DNA of 64,000 nucleotides from Cristatella mucedo (taxonomy: Eukaryota > Bryozoa > Phylactolaemata > Cristatellidae), in NCBI GenBank assembly GCA_009760855.2, contig WPIO01000090.1, positions 977,001-1,041,000 on the forward strand, read 5' to 3'. This document shows, in pieces, positions 35,369 through 47,714 of the stretch. A model generated the notes under the pieces. That model had not been told where the DNA came from and made no database searches. It saw only the letters and a list, made by a program, of their open reading frames with translations. Position 1 is the first letter of the stretch; each line of letters opens with the position of its first letter. The translations under genes were made by a program, and so were the position numbers.

Positions 35369-36370
35369 AGAGAGAGAGGTAACTTTGGTTAATTGTACTC
35401 GGAAAATTAAACATAACAATGAAATAAGAGAAGAGTTGGTAATGTAATCAAATTTTCACTCGATGATGTTACAAGTTACAGTCAATTCAGCGAGCGTCTT
35501 TTACAATTATAGTGCCATTCAGAAGATAACATGAGCATCAACAATGCATACCATTTTTGAGGGGAACGACCATCACTCAGCTCAGATGTCCCAGTGATGT
35601 CCGTTGTGGGGCAAGCCGCACAGTTAAAGTTAACGTTGTATGAATCTCTAAGCCTTGTCTTGTTCTCCTAAAGAAGAAAAAATTAATTATAAACAGCGGC
35701 AGAGTAAGGTTATTCACTTTTCGCGGTCAAAAAATTCTCGACTTGCTGCGTCTCCGGCTTAGGTTGAATGAAAAGGCAATGAGAAACTGTCGGCATTAAC
35801 GGCTCTCTCTACCTCGATCGTCTTTGACGTCACTGTTTTGCTACAACAAAACGAAAAGCTCTTCGCTAGTTAGTGTTCATTATTGAGACAATCTAGAGAC
35901 GTCAAGGCCTAAGGCAAGTAGCAACATCCTCTGAGCTCACTCATAGATATACCTTGATTGTCCTGATATATAATTTGAGGATCACTGGCCAATTGGGATT
36001 TTTTATGAATCAGCGGTGCTTTTCACGGGTTCGTCATATCCTGTTGTTTCTACGTAATGTGTTGATGCACAAACTAATTTCTAATGGTTCAGAAAAATTT
36101 GTTTACAGACCACGAATTTTTGGAAAATAAGCATATGCTTAAATTATCCATCTTCATAATTTCGTAAAATATGGCATAATAAACCGACTAAACTACAGTT
36201 ATAGATAAAAAACACAATATAGGAATGATGAAATGACTCAACTGACTTCTCTTCTCTAATGGAAAATAATAAGCCTAAAAAGATCTCAATAGCGTGGTAT
36301 ACACCTGCTAATTATGGCTACGACACACGTGTCCGGCTTAAGTTAATCTAACGCGGACATTGATCCTTAC

Positions 36371-36531
36371 TCTGTTTGGTCAGCGTTGCTGCTATTCTCT
36401 GCTTTATCAGCGTTGTTGTTGATGCCGACGTATGCTTCGTTGCGTGCCCAAGAAAACGAGTCCTGTGGCATTTCAGAATTCGCCACCTCTCCAGCAGCGA
36501 TTCCCCTCGGTGCATCCGGAAAAGGGAGGCT
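36371..36531 (-). CDS. Receptor, candidate cytoplasmic exon
   Basis: The acceptor ACTGTATTTCAG (ending 36532) and donor GA then GTAAGG (36370) enclose an open frame SLPFPDAPRGIAAGEVANSE to EAYVGINNNADKAENSSNAD, polar and without a domain. Its end phase matches the candidate exon 30904-30730. Its start phase (0) does not match exon 38444-38335, which ends with one base. Either another small exon intervenes, or the exon starts further upstream after ATCTAG at about 36575, which would restore phase. The in-frame TAA at the donor could alternatively be a true stop. Confidence 0.4.
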
Positions 36532-37599
36532 CTGAAATACAGTAGTCCGAGCATTCATGCTAGCTAGATCTTCTCTGTGCTAACTCCCCAGCAATCCCGA
36601 AGGCCAGGAGGTCATGATTCTCGTGGAATTAGATGCCTACTTTGGGGGCTGGTAAGCAATCCCTAAGAAAACTCGTTGAAGGGTAATAACAAATACCAGC
36701 TAAGTAAACAAGTTGGTGGCGTGAAATTTAAAAGGTTAAGCTCTCTTTTTGAATTAGGACTGTATTTAAAAAGTTGAATCTTGATAGCAAAGCGTTGATT
36801 TAATATTTATAACTGCTACGAAAAAACTGGCACTCTGAACAATTGGGACCTTAGCGGTAATCCCGAAATAATTTAAAAATTGTCTACCACGGTCTAGGTA
36901 ACCATCTGAAAAAATATCCGTGGCTGAGCTCTCCTGTGTGTGTATATGCTTGAATTCGGCAACAACCAGAAAATGGTTCCCATAGCTTCCATCTGCTGAT
37001 AAAAAATCGGTGAGCAGAAATGTGCTATCAGCGATTGAGGAAAAGGCAGTTTGTTATTGCCTTTTTTCTATACACTAAGATTGGATGCAGTCAACACGTG
37101 CTAACTCTATATTATTTACATAGTGCCACCTAATATTTTATTACGAGTTTTTGAACAGAATTAAATCTTTGTTATCTCAGATAGATATTAGAGAACATAG
37201 GTCAGCATAAAATGCAAGTACGAGCAATACTATTATTAAGCTATTTTAGATATTGATAGTTTTACGTATTGTATCATTATGCCTCCAAGACAGTGCCTGG
37301 TGCCAGAATTTGAAATTATAAATGTAAACGGAATTTATGCAGATACGAACCAAATCATATATATTATTGTATAAGTATAGAAATGTATGAAGTTATGTCT
37401 ATGTTTATGTTTACTTCAATATTTGCAATTCAATGTGAAACTATACAATTGTAGTAATATTTAAATTATGAATTGCATTCAACTTTAATATGAAGTTCAC
37501 AGTTCAAGAGTTCGTGAATTGTACTCAAGTCAAGTATTAAAATTCACAGTTCTTGAAGTATCCATTCATAGGCCTTCAAGTCATATTTCTCAGGAGCTG

Positions 37600-38080
37600 G
37601 AAAGCATCAACGGATTTCTGCTGATAGTCCAGCAAAAACGGAATTGCAATTGTCTTCCCTAGTCAGAAGCAGGGAGCTAATTGAATTTCTAGCAAGCCAC
37701 CGTGGCAGATATTCCTTAATCTTAGACATGGGTTGGGTTGTGAGGGCTAAATTTAGAGGCAGTTTTCCTAAGGAAATTAGAAAATTGAAGCTACTATCAA
37801 AGAAGACGCTTAAATTCCGACCCCATAACTGATGGCTGCAAAGCAGCGTGACCAATTTGAAGAGCTTATTGTCCTGTGGCACGCTTAGAGTATCCTGGGA
37901 TAAGCAGGTTTTTTATTTAAAGTTTCAGAAATTAGTCAAAATCCACAATCAAGTGCCTGTGAGGCAGGCACAGTTAAAAATCCTTCTCTTGGAATTAGCT
38001 GAAAACATCTCGGTTAGTCAAAAATTTAGTAATGGACGGTTAGGTATGCATATAAATTCGAATTGGGTGTGTTGGGTTAG
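37600..38080 (-). mobile_element. LINE fragment, minus, decayed pol
   Basis: The minus strand reads GRNLSVFFDSSFNFLISLGK and DNCNSVFAGLS. These match the CR1/L2 pattern VRNLGVxFDSxLSF and LDYCNSLxAGL of the region after the reverse transcriptase. Several stops interrupt it. Confidence 0.6.
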
Positions 38081-38334
38081 ATAACCAAAATCATCAACTG
38101 ACCGGAGGCAGAGGCTGGAGAAGTTCTTGTGCCACCATCTCCCCTAAAATATGAATATCATTGTTGAAAGATACATTTTCACAGCGGCTCAAACGATAAA
38201 AATTACGTCGCTTTCGTAGATAGTCATCTCTAATTGCCGCAATTGTGCTTCGATTGTAAATTCTTTACACTGGTTTCACAAGCTTCAAAAGGTGTGGCAG
38301 AGATTAGCGTTTTGAGAAAACATGCACGAATTAC

Positions 38335-38444
38335 CTTGATTCAGGTAAACTGCCGGTATAGTGGGCTGGGCAGAAGTTGCTGGAATTTTTTCAGCGTTTT
38401 CACGATCTCCAGGATCGTCGTCAATGCAGTCAAATAAGCACCAC
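38335..38444 (-). CDS. Receptor exon: membrane-proximal cytoplasmic segment
   Basis: The acceptor TTTGACCGCTCTCAG (ending 38445) and donor AAG then GTAATT (38334) give EWCLFDCIDDDPGDRENAEK and a Pro/Thr-rich end. The first codon is completed by the two bases left by the transmembrane exon. Two Cys close to the membrane could be acylated, which is inference only. No domain is recognised. Confidence 0.7.
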
Positions 38445-40729
38445 CTGAGAGCGGTCAAAAAACTCCAGTACATATCGCACTAGCTATAAGCGCTATATAG
38501 GAGCCAAAAGAACGATATTCTCACTGCAACTTAGGCTTTACAGTTACGTGAATCCCGCAGATTATACCGTGAATGAAAAGTAAGACAGACAACGATTTAA
38601 ATGGCTTCAATCTTGACAGGTTTTTATTTCAGTTTTATTCCAGAATTACGGAACAGGTCAGACGCCACGTTCAATAACTTTTCTTATATTCCTGAATGTT
38701 AAATGACGCCATCGCCGTGCTCATTTCCGGACACGCAATTCCAGAATGCCGCTTCAACGAACAGAAGTGCATTTTCCAAGTTCAAGCGGGGCAAGACAGA
38801 ATGCCTAGGCTGAAAATATATAATTTGAAGTGATTTTTAGCCATTATTAGAATATTAGCATGTAAAGTAATCCAAAAAAGCTTTCAACGCCAGCACTAAA
38901 AACGGAGCTTCAATGCGAGTCGAGAGTCAAATTAAGCACCAGGTAATTTCTTCAATCCCCGCTGTTTTGTCCGCTTGACCGTGACAGAGTAATATGCAGG
39001 CGGAAGTCCTCAAAAAAGACCAGTGGGCTCAATATTTGACAAGGATGTTATACCACTTCCGCAGCCAGCGTGTCGCCCGTTCCGGCTCATTTTCCTTCGT
39101 TGAGACATTAAAAGCTTCTGTGTAAGCCGTCCTTAGCTATGCCTGAATGCCCGCACAAACTGTACGCCCGCCATTCATGAATAAGTGAACAAGAATAATG
39201 CAGTGTCTAACTCACTGAATGGCGATGGACTTTGTGCGTAAGTAGATTTTTATGTATCTTTTTAATTCTCAAGGTCATAGGGAAACTGCATTTTAATGTA
39301 GGAAACTTGCAGATATTTTATCTAAACTCAAATATACAGATACTTAAATATGTAATTCCATGTTTAAGTTAGCATCTAAGGAGTGCAACTTTTTCTTAAA
39401 CTCCATACAAACCTTTCATTTCCGTTAAAGTTATCAGATTTTTCTAGTTTTCATCTTGCATTTAATGAGCATCCTTCCCGTCCATGTGAAGGCTGTGTAA
39501 TCTTACTAATTAAAGCGAGAAAGTTATCACGCTGCAAGATGGCACACTTTCGTCACGTGGCAAGATGCCCCGCTTCCCTCAAGTGGAAATATGGCGCACT
39601 TTCGTCAAGTAGCAAGATGGAGCAGCGTTGTCTTCGGTGAAGGACTACTATGACTCTCTGAAGTGAGTCCACGGGGCAGTGAGCTACTCGTACTTACAAA
39701 ATCTCAGTCTAATATTAGCTTCTCTATCTTCCATCGCCTTATTACGTGTTAACTCAGAGGAGCTTTTTCAGTCAACTATTTAATGTAAACATTACGTAAT
39801 TTCAGCCCAGTTTTCCTCAAGTACTCGTGGACATCAACTCGAGAGACAAGAATCGATCAATCTCTCAAAGTCCGCTTTGAAGGGATTGGATGAGGTAGGA
39901 AATTCTCAGTTCTGTTCCATTGAAAAGGTTGATTACAGCCATAAAATTTGGCTGATCAAGACCCTGCTACAAACTAGTTAAAGTCTCTCTGACGTTATGT
40001 GAGCATATAGTGATAATAATGAGAATAATAAATCTATAATAATGAAGCACGTTATATTGTCCTAAGAGATTTATATCACTTTGCATGCACGATTCAAAAG
40101 CTTAAAATGAAAGTTGGCTGACGTGACGTGAATTTCTCGACAGTATAAAGCTAAAACCCTGCATGACAATGATCGGATGATTATAAAAGTTAAAAGATGT
40201 TGCTAAGCAGGATTAAAAAGTTATGCATAGTGCTAAATAGCCAAAGGCCAGAGCTGCATTTCAGGACTTTGAAGGACTAACTCTCAAAGATATAGACTCG
40301 ATGAACTGAGCAGATGGGCAATTGAATGAAGCCACGAGACCGAGTCACTCCACAATATTTTCGGCTGGACTGTCGGAAGTTGAACCATACTTTCCGGTAC
40401 AAATATAGTCACTGCATTTTTTTAAACGCACCGCATTAGTAAGCTGCTCGTAAATTGGTATAGCCACTGGAAGTAATGAATATTTGCATTGTATGGTAAG
40501 ATTTTTTCTATTCACCATTTAAAACGACTAATGAAAATATTGGGCGATCAAAAATTCTTTTTAAATAGCGGCAAAGGAGTCTTATAGGCTTTTTCGTGCC
40601 TGCAGTCTTAACTATAGGATTGCCTGCTGCAGGACTCAAATCCACGTCCCTGGTCGTGAAAAATAAGACCTTAACTCATGATAATGTGCCTTAATAGATG
40701 GCTTTACAACCGATACGCGTAAAGCTTAC
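38445..40729 (-). other. Receptor intron, nothing recognised
   Basis: This is AT-rich intron sequence. A locally repeated phrase near 39530-39630 (GCAAGATGGCACACTTTCGT with variants) is an imperfect tandem of about 28-35 bases. No exon or mobile element is recognised otherwise. Confidence 0.45.
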
Positions 40730-40859
40730 TCATCCATGCAGGAGAATATTGAAGGACCGTCTCGCCAGGGTCCGATAGTGCACATTGGAACTGCTACGAT
40801 TACCAGAATGCAAAAGACCGGCAAAACGTACGCCACAGTCAACCAGTAATTTGACATAC
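40730..40859 (-). CDS. Receptor exon: transmembrane helix
   Basis: The acceptor TTTGTTTCCTTTACAG (ending 40860) and donor GA then GTAAGC (40729) enclose MSNYWLTVAYVLPVFCILVI followed by VAVPMCTIGPWRDGPS. About 23 uninterrupted hydrophobic residues, flanked by polar segments, form one membrane-spanning helix. Start phase (two bases) and end phase (two bases) fit both neighbours. It follows the EGF and juxtamembrane exons, so the protein is type I with the TSP1, Ig and EGF modules outside the cell. Confidence 0.8.
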
Positions 40860-40944
40860 CTGTAAAGGAAACAAAAAAGATCAAAAGAGGTGTAGTACAA
40901 CATTCTTTGCCACGCTAATTTCAAGTTATTCATTGCTTTGGTTT

Positions 40945-41078
40945 ATCAAGCATGATATTACTCACCATTCAATTGCATTTCCCTTTGCAGCAAATGTAAA
41001 GCGCCTAGAGAGAGATTAAGTTCTCTGAGGGTGCTTTATCAAGCGCATTATTATTATTGTTATTATTATTATTATTAA
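40945..41078 (+). mobile_element. LINE family 1, last ~130 bp, plus
   Basis: TCAAGCATGATATTACTCAC, then TTTGCAGCAAATGTAAAGCG and the full hairpin, ending GCATTATTATTATTGTTATT. It is one of the best-preserved tails and lies in the short intron between the transmembrane and juxtamembrane exons. Confidence 0.85.
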
Positions 41079-41454
41079 TATGTGCAGCGAGCTGCGTGCA
41101 TACTCAGCCGTTACTAGTTGAGTAAATCTAGCAGAAGATTGCCCGTCACTTGTTAGAGCTAATCGGATTAATTTATTGCACCGTGTAGCAGTATTTTTTG
41201 GGGCAGGGAAAGGAAAAGTATTTGTGATCTTGAGATATAAAATACTTGAGAAGCGTGCTGAAATAAATACTTAACTTTCGTTCCACTTTTTTTGCCGTAC
41301 TGGTGTAGCCCTCTTAAAGATGTGTGGTGGTTTGATTCGATCGGAATAACGAAGCAAGCTAATCCATACATTTCCAAAAGTGAATCTTCACTTTATTACT
41401 TTCTCTTTGTAAGAATGCGAGCAAGACGATAGATATTCTTGCCTTAGTAGCTAC

Positions 41455-41634
41455 CTTTGAAACTGCCGTGGCCACCACACTTTATGATCCGCACGGGCTT
41501 AAAGAAGCTCACATGCTTTAAGGTGTATTCATTCCAAAGCCGGTGCATCTGAGCGACGACGAATTTCAGGTTTTTTTTCGTGCACCACGTAATCATCGTC
41601 AGACTCAGATCATTTTTCGCGATTCTTACCAAAA
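41455..41634 (-). CDS. Receptor exon: extracellular juxtamembrane segment, unrecognised
   Basis: The acceptor CTATTTTAG (ending 41635) and donor G then GTAGCT (41454) give 59 codons: LVRIAKNDLSLTMITWCTKK and then FVVAQMHRLWNEYTLKHVSF, ending IIKCGGHGSFKG. It is a symmetrical module starting with two bases and ending with one, like the TSP1 and EGF exons. Two Cys and an alternating hydrophobic pattern suggest a small folded domain. I recognise no family. Confidence 0.65.
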
Positions 41635-42198
41635 CTAAAATAGTTCATCTGCACCTACAGCCTGTCACTCTCCATCGACGGACACTTAGACATCTGGAAA
41701 CTTGGTAATTTTAAAGATAAATCTAAAACCGAACAATTAACTCAACCTTTCTTCGTCTGCTCATAAGGCCCTTTGAGTGGTTAAGTTTTATGCAAGCATT
41801 TTGCATACTCTCATCAAAGATTGTCTGACAGCTTCCTTACTTACAAGTTCATGCAAATTCACCTGAATTTTTTCTCGTGCTTGCTATGAAAAGTCTTTTT
41901 ATTAGTTTCTTAATTATAATATAGATTGTCATGGTTACTATCAGTATCTCTGGAGATTGAGCCCAAGTGCCAAAATTAAATCATCCGTGTGCAGTTTAAT
42001 AAGATTAGCAATGATTACAATAAGTAATTCTGTACCTAGTCAATTTTCATTAGTGGGAAATAAAGATGTCAATTTGAATTAGACAGCATGCCAGGTGCGT
42101 ACAGGCATATGGGAGCAATGATGGGTTTACTCAATTGGAGGTAATGCTCTTACGTACAGACAAACACATTCAGTTGTATGGATAATGAGATTGCTTAC

Positions 42199-42351
42199 TA
42201 TGTCGTAGGTGCTGGCAGAAACTGCCAGTATATGGCGAGCGACAGCGACACGTGAAGCCAATGAAGCCACGAAACCTGTCCTCAGCCGATGCCTCCCGAT
42301 CGATGCATTCGCCTCCATTTCTACAAGGACTCGTGTCGCATGTCACAATGC
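42199..42351 (-). CDS. Receptor exon: EGF-like domain
   Basis: The acceptor CCCGTTTATTCCAG (ending 42352) and donor A then GTAAGC (42198) enclose one complete EGF domain: TCDTSPCRNGGECIDREA, an unusually long loop of 18 residues before the fourth Cys, then CRCRSPYTGSFC. All six cysteines are present in the 1-3, 2-4, 5-6 pattern. The calcium-binding consensus (D-x-D/N-E at the start) is absent. The exon is phase-symmetrical. Confidence 0.85.
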
Positions 42352-42479
42352 CTGGAATAAACGGGCATATCTTATGTATGATCACACTTTAGATGTGAGT
42401 TTTAGCGCTTTTAATGCCGATTAGATATTAAGGCTACATGGATATGTATGTGTGCATGTATCTCCTTTTTTTAACTCCA

Positions 42480-43200
42480 CAAATACAGCAGGACAAAGAG
42501 GGTATTCTACAGCTGACTTTTTTATTGTCACCGAATGCCTAAGTTTATACGGCACGCATGCTTTAGCCAATAGACTTCATGTCAGACTTCATCACCGCAG
42601 AGAAAGTGAGATGCCTTGCTGAGTCAAATGGGGATTTTAACTATTGAGCAGCATGAAAGTAGCAGATCAGGACAGCTGGTTAGGATGTGCCAAAGTCATT
42701 GACAGGAGAGAAATGTCGTTTTTTAAAGCTTATCGAAGTGAGTTTTACATTCTAGTACCTGCAGAGAAAAAGCTTCTGTCGCCACAGGCCATTAAGCGTA
42801 GGAATGAAAGAGCTTTTTAAAGCGATTTATTCTCCTTTGAAGGCAGGGGGCGCGAGTGGCTGAAAATGACCAAGCAGTTCAGCCAGGAAGTAAATAGTTA
42901 TGAAATGTTGCGTACATGAGAATTACAATTTTCGGCTAAGGCTAGTTGAAGTTTGTCTGTTACTAAAAATCTCGAAGCGAGTGATATAGTGTCTTTAGGA
43001 GACGGACTCTTTTAAAAATGTAGTTAAGGTGGCCGCTTTGTATGCGTTTACCTCGGACAATCACTTAAGGAAGGTCACAACCTGCAGCTAAGAGACTAGC
43101 TGCTTCTTTAATAGGTTGTTTAATGGGAGCTCGATTATGGGCAATGCCATTTTTAAAGGAATGAGGCTGAAAACTTGTCAGCCAAGCCGTCAGTTTCCTG
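42480..43200 (-). mobile_element. LINE family 2, minus, decayed
   Basis: It shares with 15170-16100, in order: an ACCGCAGAGAAAGTGAGATG block, GAGCAGCATGAAAGTAGCAG and AAGCTTCTGTCGCCACAGGC. No frame is open. The right boundary is uncertain. Confidence 0.5.
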
Positions 43201-45290
43201 GGAGTGAGATCCCTCAGAGTTGGCGAGCAAATGTTTCATTATCACATAAATTTTCTTGGGTCTGATTGGCCGAACCTCAGTTTACTGGTGAAAAAATAAG
43301 CCTTTGTTTTTCCACGCTTTTGAGCTAGACACGTGGGAATTCTTTAAAACTGGTTAGATCGTCATCAGATCCAGACCTCTTAAAGCGGCGTCGAACCTCA
43401 GGTTAACACAGCGCATCTTTTGAAGTGCTTAGGTAAATTAAGAAACTACATGACACTAGATGCGAACAGAACTTGTGGGAGCACACTCATCAAGGGTGCA
43501 CTTAATTTTCATTTTCACTGAACCAGTAAACGGGAAACTAGGCTGTTGACAGAGTTTGGGTGCAGATCAAGAAGACCGGCATCAGACAGATTAGAAATTC
43601 TCTGGATTAATGCTTTTCATGTTGCTTCGCTGGACAAACTTGACTGTACCCTTCCGCACATACAAACGAAAAATAACATTAAACTTCACTTAGAAACTAT
43701 CTGAGATGGTCATTGGGCATACAGCAAGGTTTGAGGGGCATCCTCAGTAATAACGAGGTACAGGATATGGCTACTGTTACGAGTAGCATGATTAACACGT
43801 TGCACCCAGCAAGGGTTTTTGTAGACAGTCAAGAAGTGAGTGGACCCGGCTAGTGCTAGGTTAGTCAAAGCGAAAGTTAGTCTTCAGCAATACATTACAG
43901 CCTGCTACACCCTACCGTTTTACTGAGCGATTCAAAAACTCATCCACAAGCAAGTTTTTAAGGTCGTGATGAGGTCGCTAGATCGCGACCGTGAGAGGCA
44001 TGGTCTTTGTTGGGGACCCTATAGCAACTAATTCAAACAATGGCTCGTACAGCCATCCGGACCGCTGACTGTGTGCACCGGTACTTTTGGGACATAGCCA
44101 GAATGGCATCGCGGCTACGGAAGCTGATTGGCCAGAAAACATGTTTGCGAACGCTTGGGTCGAGATCCCGCCCCGCCTGTGATGCGTTTACGGTACGTTA
44201 CTCCCTGCAGTATTTCCTAGTTTTCCGCCCAGTGTAGAGTGTGCGGCTGCATTATTAAGTTTCCTAGAGCCATGCTACCATCCGTCTGACGCTAGTACCG
44301 AGAGGGCCACGCGTCCAGAATAGCTGTGTAGTGGAGGTCTAGGGGGTGAACTGCACTACAAACCCCGCCCCAGCATCCAGCTAATCTTGGTTACGGATAT
44401 CTCAGCCTAGCAATCGATAGGGCAAACACATGATGCAGAAAGGTTTTCAATAACTCGCCAACGAAGGGCCGCCGGTAGGTGTTGACTAATTGCGACATCC
44501 CACCTGATGCTAAACTGGCCTTTTCGTTGAGCCGATTGTCCAAGTATGGCTCATGCACAGTCACAGCAAAGATATCAGCTTATAGCCCGAAGGTATTACA
44601 GAGAAGTTTGTTACCGGTCAGTATGCCAAGCTTGGAGTCACCCAAGGTTGCTCTCTAGCTCGGGAAACAATGCGCACACCTGCCGTCTAAATACGATAAT
44701 TTATATACTGCAGTATATAACGTAATTCTATTTACTGAGGGAGGTGTAATAGAATCGATCACCTAAGCCAAACTCGAAGCAACAGGTTTGAGTGCACTCT
44801 AGAATATGATACATGGTACTATTTGCTAAGTCTTCGCAGGCATTTGGAGTTGGTGGAGATGCACACATATACTTGACCAAGAATGTGCATGCATGCCACC
44901 ACTGCTAAATCAGCATTCCGCTTGTTTGCTTAGCACAACAATAGCGTTGAAACAATTAAGATCGTAGCTTTTAAATGAAGAGAAATAGAGCATTTTTTAA
45001 CTTTCCTATCACGGAGATCAAGCTAGATCATGTCCTTTCCTTGCTAGGGATTTTAAAAGCAGTACTTCTAGGACTTAACTCTTTTAAAGTTTTTTGTGCT
45101 CTTAATAACAGAGTTGTAGATCACAGATGAAAAAAGTAACGAATATTGGCTACAAGAAAATACTACATGTTTATTTATGCAAAATTGCTGCGATCTATTC
45201 TCTAAAACATGTTGTTAACTTTAAAAATAACACTCAGAATTACAAGATCTTGAACACAAAATTAGCCTAATCACAACATAATTTCTGAAA
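43200..45290 (-). other. Receptor intron, no recognised feature
   Basis: This is mixed-composition intron sequence. A patch with higher GC at 43950-44660 has short open frames but no domain, splice-site pair or repeat match elsewhere in the window. Confidence 0.4.
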
Positions 45291-45299
45291 AACTATAAT

Positions 45300-45560
45300 A
45301 CAAATTACGTGATTTCCTCTGCAATACTTGTCACACTTGGTCCCTTGGAATGGCTTTCCAGGAGTGAGTGTCGACATCGCCTATTCTGCCACTTCTCGCC
45401 GACCGGCGCTCGTACCACATCAACCAGCGTATCGACTTCAAGGTTATATTGCTCAATTTCAAGTCCCCTTAATCTCTTTGTGCAGCTTTCCTACCCAGCT
45501 ACTTCCTTACCAGGATAGGAATTGTACCAATCGCTCTTTGGACTCAATTAGCTAAGCTGC
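45300..45560 (+). mobile_element. LINE family 1 internal fragment, plus, degraded
   Basis: Blocks GCCACTTCTCGCCGACCGGC, CAGCGTATCGACTTCAAGGT and TTTCAAGTCCCC follow the order of the copy at 50590-50710. Confidence 0.5.
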
Positions 45561-45964
45561 GCCTCAAAACAATCACAAACCTTTTTTAGGCCGTGTCTCG
45601 TATACTCCCAAAGTCCGAAACGCACAATTACTCTGTTGCTGCTTAGGAGTTTTGGACTTATGCATTGTTTCACCACTAATTTGATGTGCTTTTATGTGTC
45701 TAGAACAATTAATAAAATTCTCTCTGACTGCATACATATCTTAATATCTTTAATAAAAGGAAAATAATCGGTCGATTTTTATTTGCTGCAACTGGCAGTT
45801 TTAGATAATATTAAGGCATCAGTAGTAATTTGTCGACTAAATCTCTGATTTTACTTTCACGGCTTTGATTTACTCCGTGCCCACTCGTTTCTACACTAGC
45901 TTATTTAAAAGCTTCTTTTTCTGTATCTGCATAACAGTCTTAAAAGCTATCACCGTCACTTGCT

Positions 45965-46070
45965 GCTGCAATACATGATCGCCCACATCAGGATTCGAAC
46001 CCATGACTTCGGGACAGATACTGTGAAGAGCAACCACCATACCCAGTTGTGTCGTCTCGGCTCACCGTTT
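45965..46070 (-). mobile_element. tRNA-derived SINE, family B
   Basis: On the minus strand TGGTGGTTGCTCTTCAC is followed by box B GGGTTCGAATCCTGATG, the same layout as 54425 and 62850. The box A region is weaker than in a tRNA gene, and no cloverleaf can be drawn. Confidence 0.55.
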
Positions 46071-47555
46071 ATGTTGACGAAAGCTGGTAAAACCCTGTAT
46101 TCCATAATCTGCACAAGTTCAAGGTGGCTTTTTTTATTTTGCTGCAGCTAGACAACCTTCTACTTGCATACCAAGTTTTTCAATTAACGGAATACGTGGC
46201 CACCTACCCCTAGCTAAACCAATTATTGTCGGTGTATGCGTCAATGCTGCAGTCCAGCTGACGACTCATTGACGTAATGGCACGAAGAGAATTTAAGATT
46301 TCAAAAATAACGGTTCATTTTCTAATTATTTTAATATTTCTCAGTTCGTTTCTTTCTCGTTTCCCACAAACCCCTTAATTTTGTTTGATTTTAAGTTCAC
46401 GATAGCTTACGCGATTTCCTGTAAAGCCTTAAGCAAGCTCAAATTTGAACCCTTTCGGGGTGTATCTGTGTACTTTGCGCTACTCCCTAAACGGAATTTC
46501 GTCAGTCACAGGAGTTTTAGTAAACGCCTTCAAATTGAGGGTGTGCCTTAACAAGAATCAAGATCTGGAATAGCGAGCACTTTCTAGCTCCGACGAAACT
46601 TTTCCGGCCAGTACTGACCAAATGATTCAGTGACAGTTTTGCCTTTTTTAAATAAAATCGTACTAACCACATTAAAAAATTGGCATGCGAATGAATGTAT
46701 CTCTTTACAAATCTACGTCGTCAGCGCCCATGGAGTCCATCGTTACAAAATGTATGTACACGGCTGATTTTATTACGCCGACAGAAATTAAATGACTGAA
46801 AGAAGCAAATTTTGAGTAGATAGAAGTAGGATTTCAATTAAGAGCTAAAGTAAATATAAGATTTTAAAGTCAAGACTAACAGATAAGCAAAATATAATGA
46901 ATATGCTGGCATTGATCAGAGCCTCGTGTGCAAGAGGCTTAACTAGAGGGCTTTGACTTTAGATTGTTTCGCAGCCAATAATTAAGAACAAAATGCTGAA
47001 ATCCTATCTTTGTTATTGAGAGTGATTAACGCCTGCCAGCACCTAAAAGACTGAAATTTCTAAGCGTCATGAAGACATATATTACCGCCCGCTTTATAAT
47101 TTAGCTTTCTGACATCATTTTATTTTTTCGCTCTCCATTTTAATTTACCTAGGAACAGTATATAACTGAATAAATTGGTATTGTTCTCAAAAGCTCAAAA
47201 TAAGGTGAAAAGATTGTGCTAACTTGTTGAAATTCAATTCCCTTGACAGGGCACAATTGCAACATTAATTGCAACCAGTTACTTAGCAGTTTTGACCGTC
47301 ATTTAATTTAATACAATTATCAAAAATTGGTGACCACCTATCATCATCTACTTCCCAGTAAGGAGCAGCAATTGCATTACAGTGCCCAATGCAGAAGTTT
47401 TCAATCATCGATGAATAGTTTCTTGTTACATCTTGTTCTGTCTTGTACAGCCTATTTATCTCGATGGACAGTAAATGATTTTCAGGAATCATTCATAATG
47501 AGGAACAGAGAGAAATTGCGTTATGCAATCAATATTTAACATACTTACAGCTTAC

Positions 47556-47674
47556 CGAGGGTTGCTTCACCTTCTATTATTGCTCCTTGTTCTGTCCAAA
47601 CGGTGCATTTGTATGAACCGCGGTCTACATCACGTGGGTCATGTACGATGAGTTGGTTGCCCTTGATCTCGTAC
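47556..47674 (-). CDS. Receptor exon: second half of the Ig domain
   Basis: The acceptor TTAATTTCCATAG (ending 47675) and donor G then GTAAGC (47555) enclose YEIKGNQLIVHDPRDVDRGS followed by YKCTVWTEQGAIIEGEATL. The D-x-G-x-Y-x-C signature of strand F is present, with Tyr-x-Cys as the second disulphide Cys. It completes the domain begun in exon 51820-51679: the AA left there plus G here gives Lys. Confidence 0.85.
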
Positions 47675-47714
47675 CTATGGAAATTAATATATATATATAT
47701 AGATAAACTCACTT

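Noticed and set aside
43950-44660. Possible structured RNA or rRNA-like patch
   Set aside because: The composition is different from its flanks, but no known rRNA, snRNA or tRNA signature could be recognised by eye.
47283-47492. Minus-strand frame with ENFCIGHC and DDRWSPIFDNC, reminiscent of an adhesion-GPCR HormR motif
   Set aside because: It would need a very short intron after exon 47556 and a weak acceptor, several expected Cys are missing, and the Ig exon joins the EGF exon in perfect phase without it.
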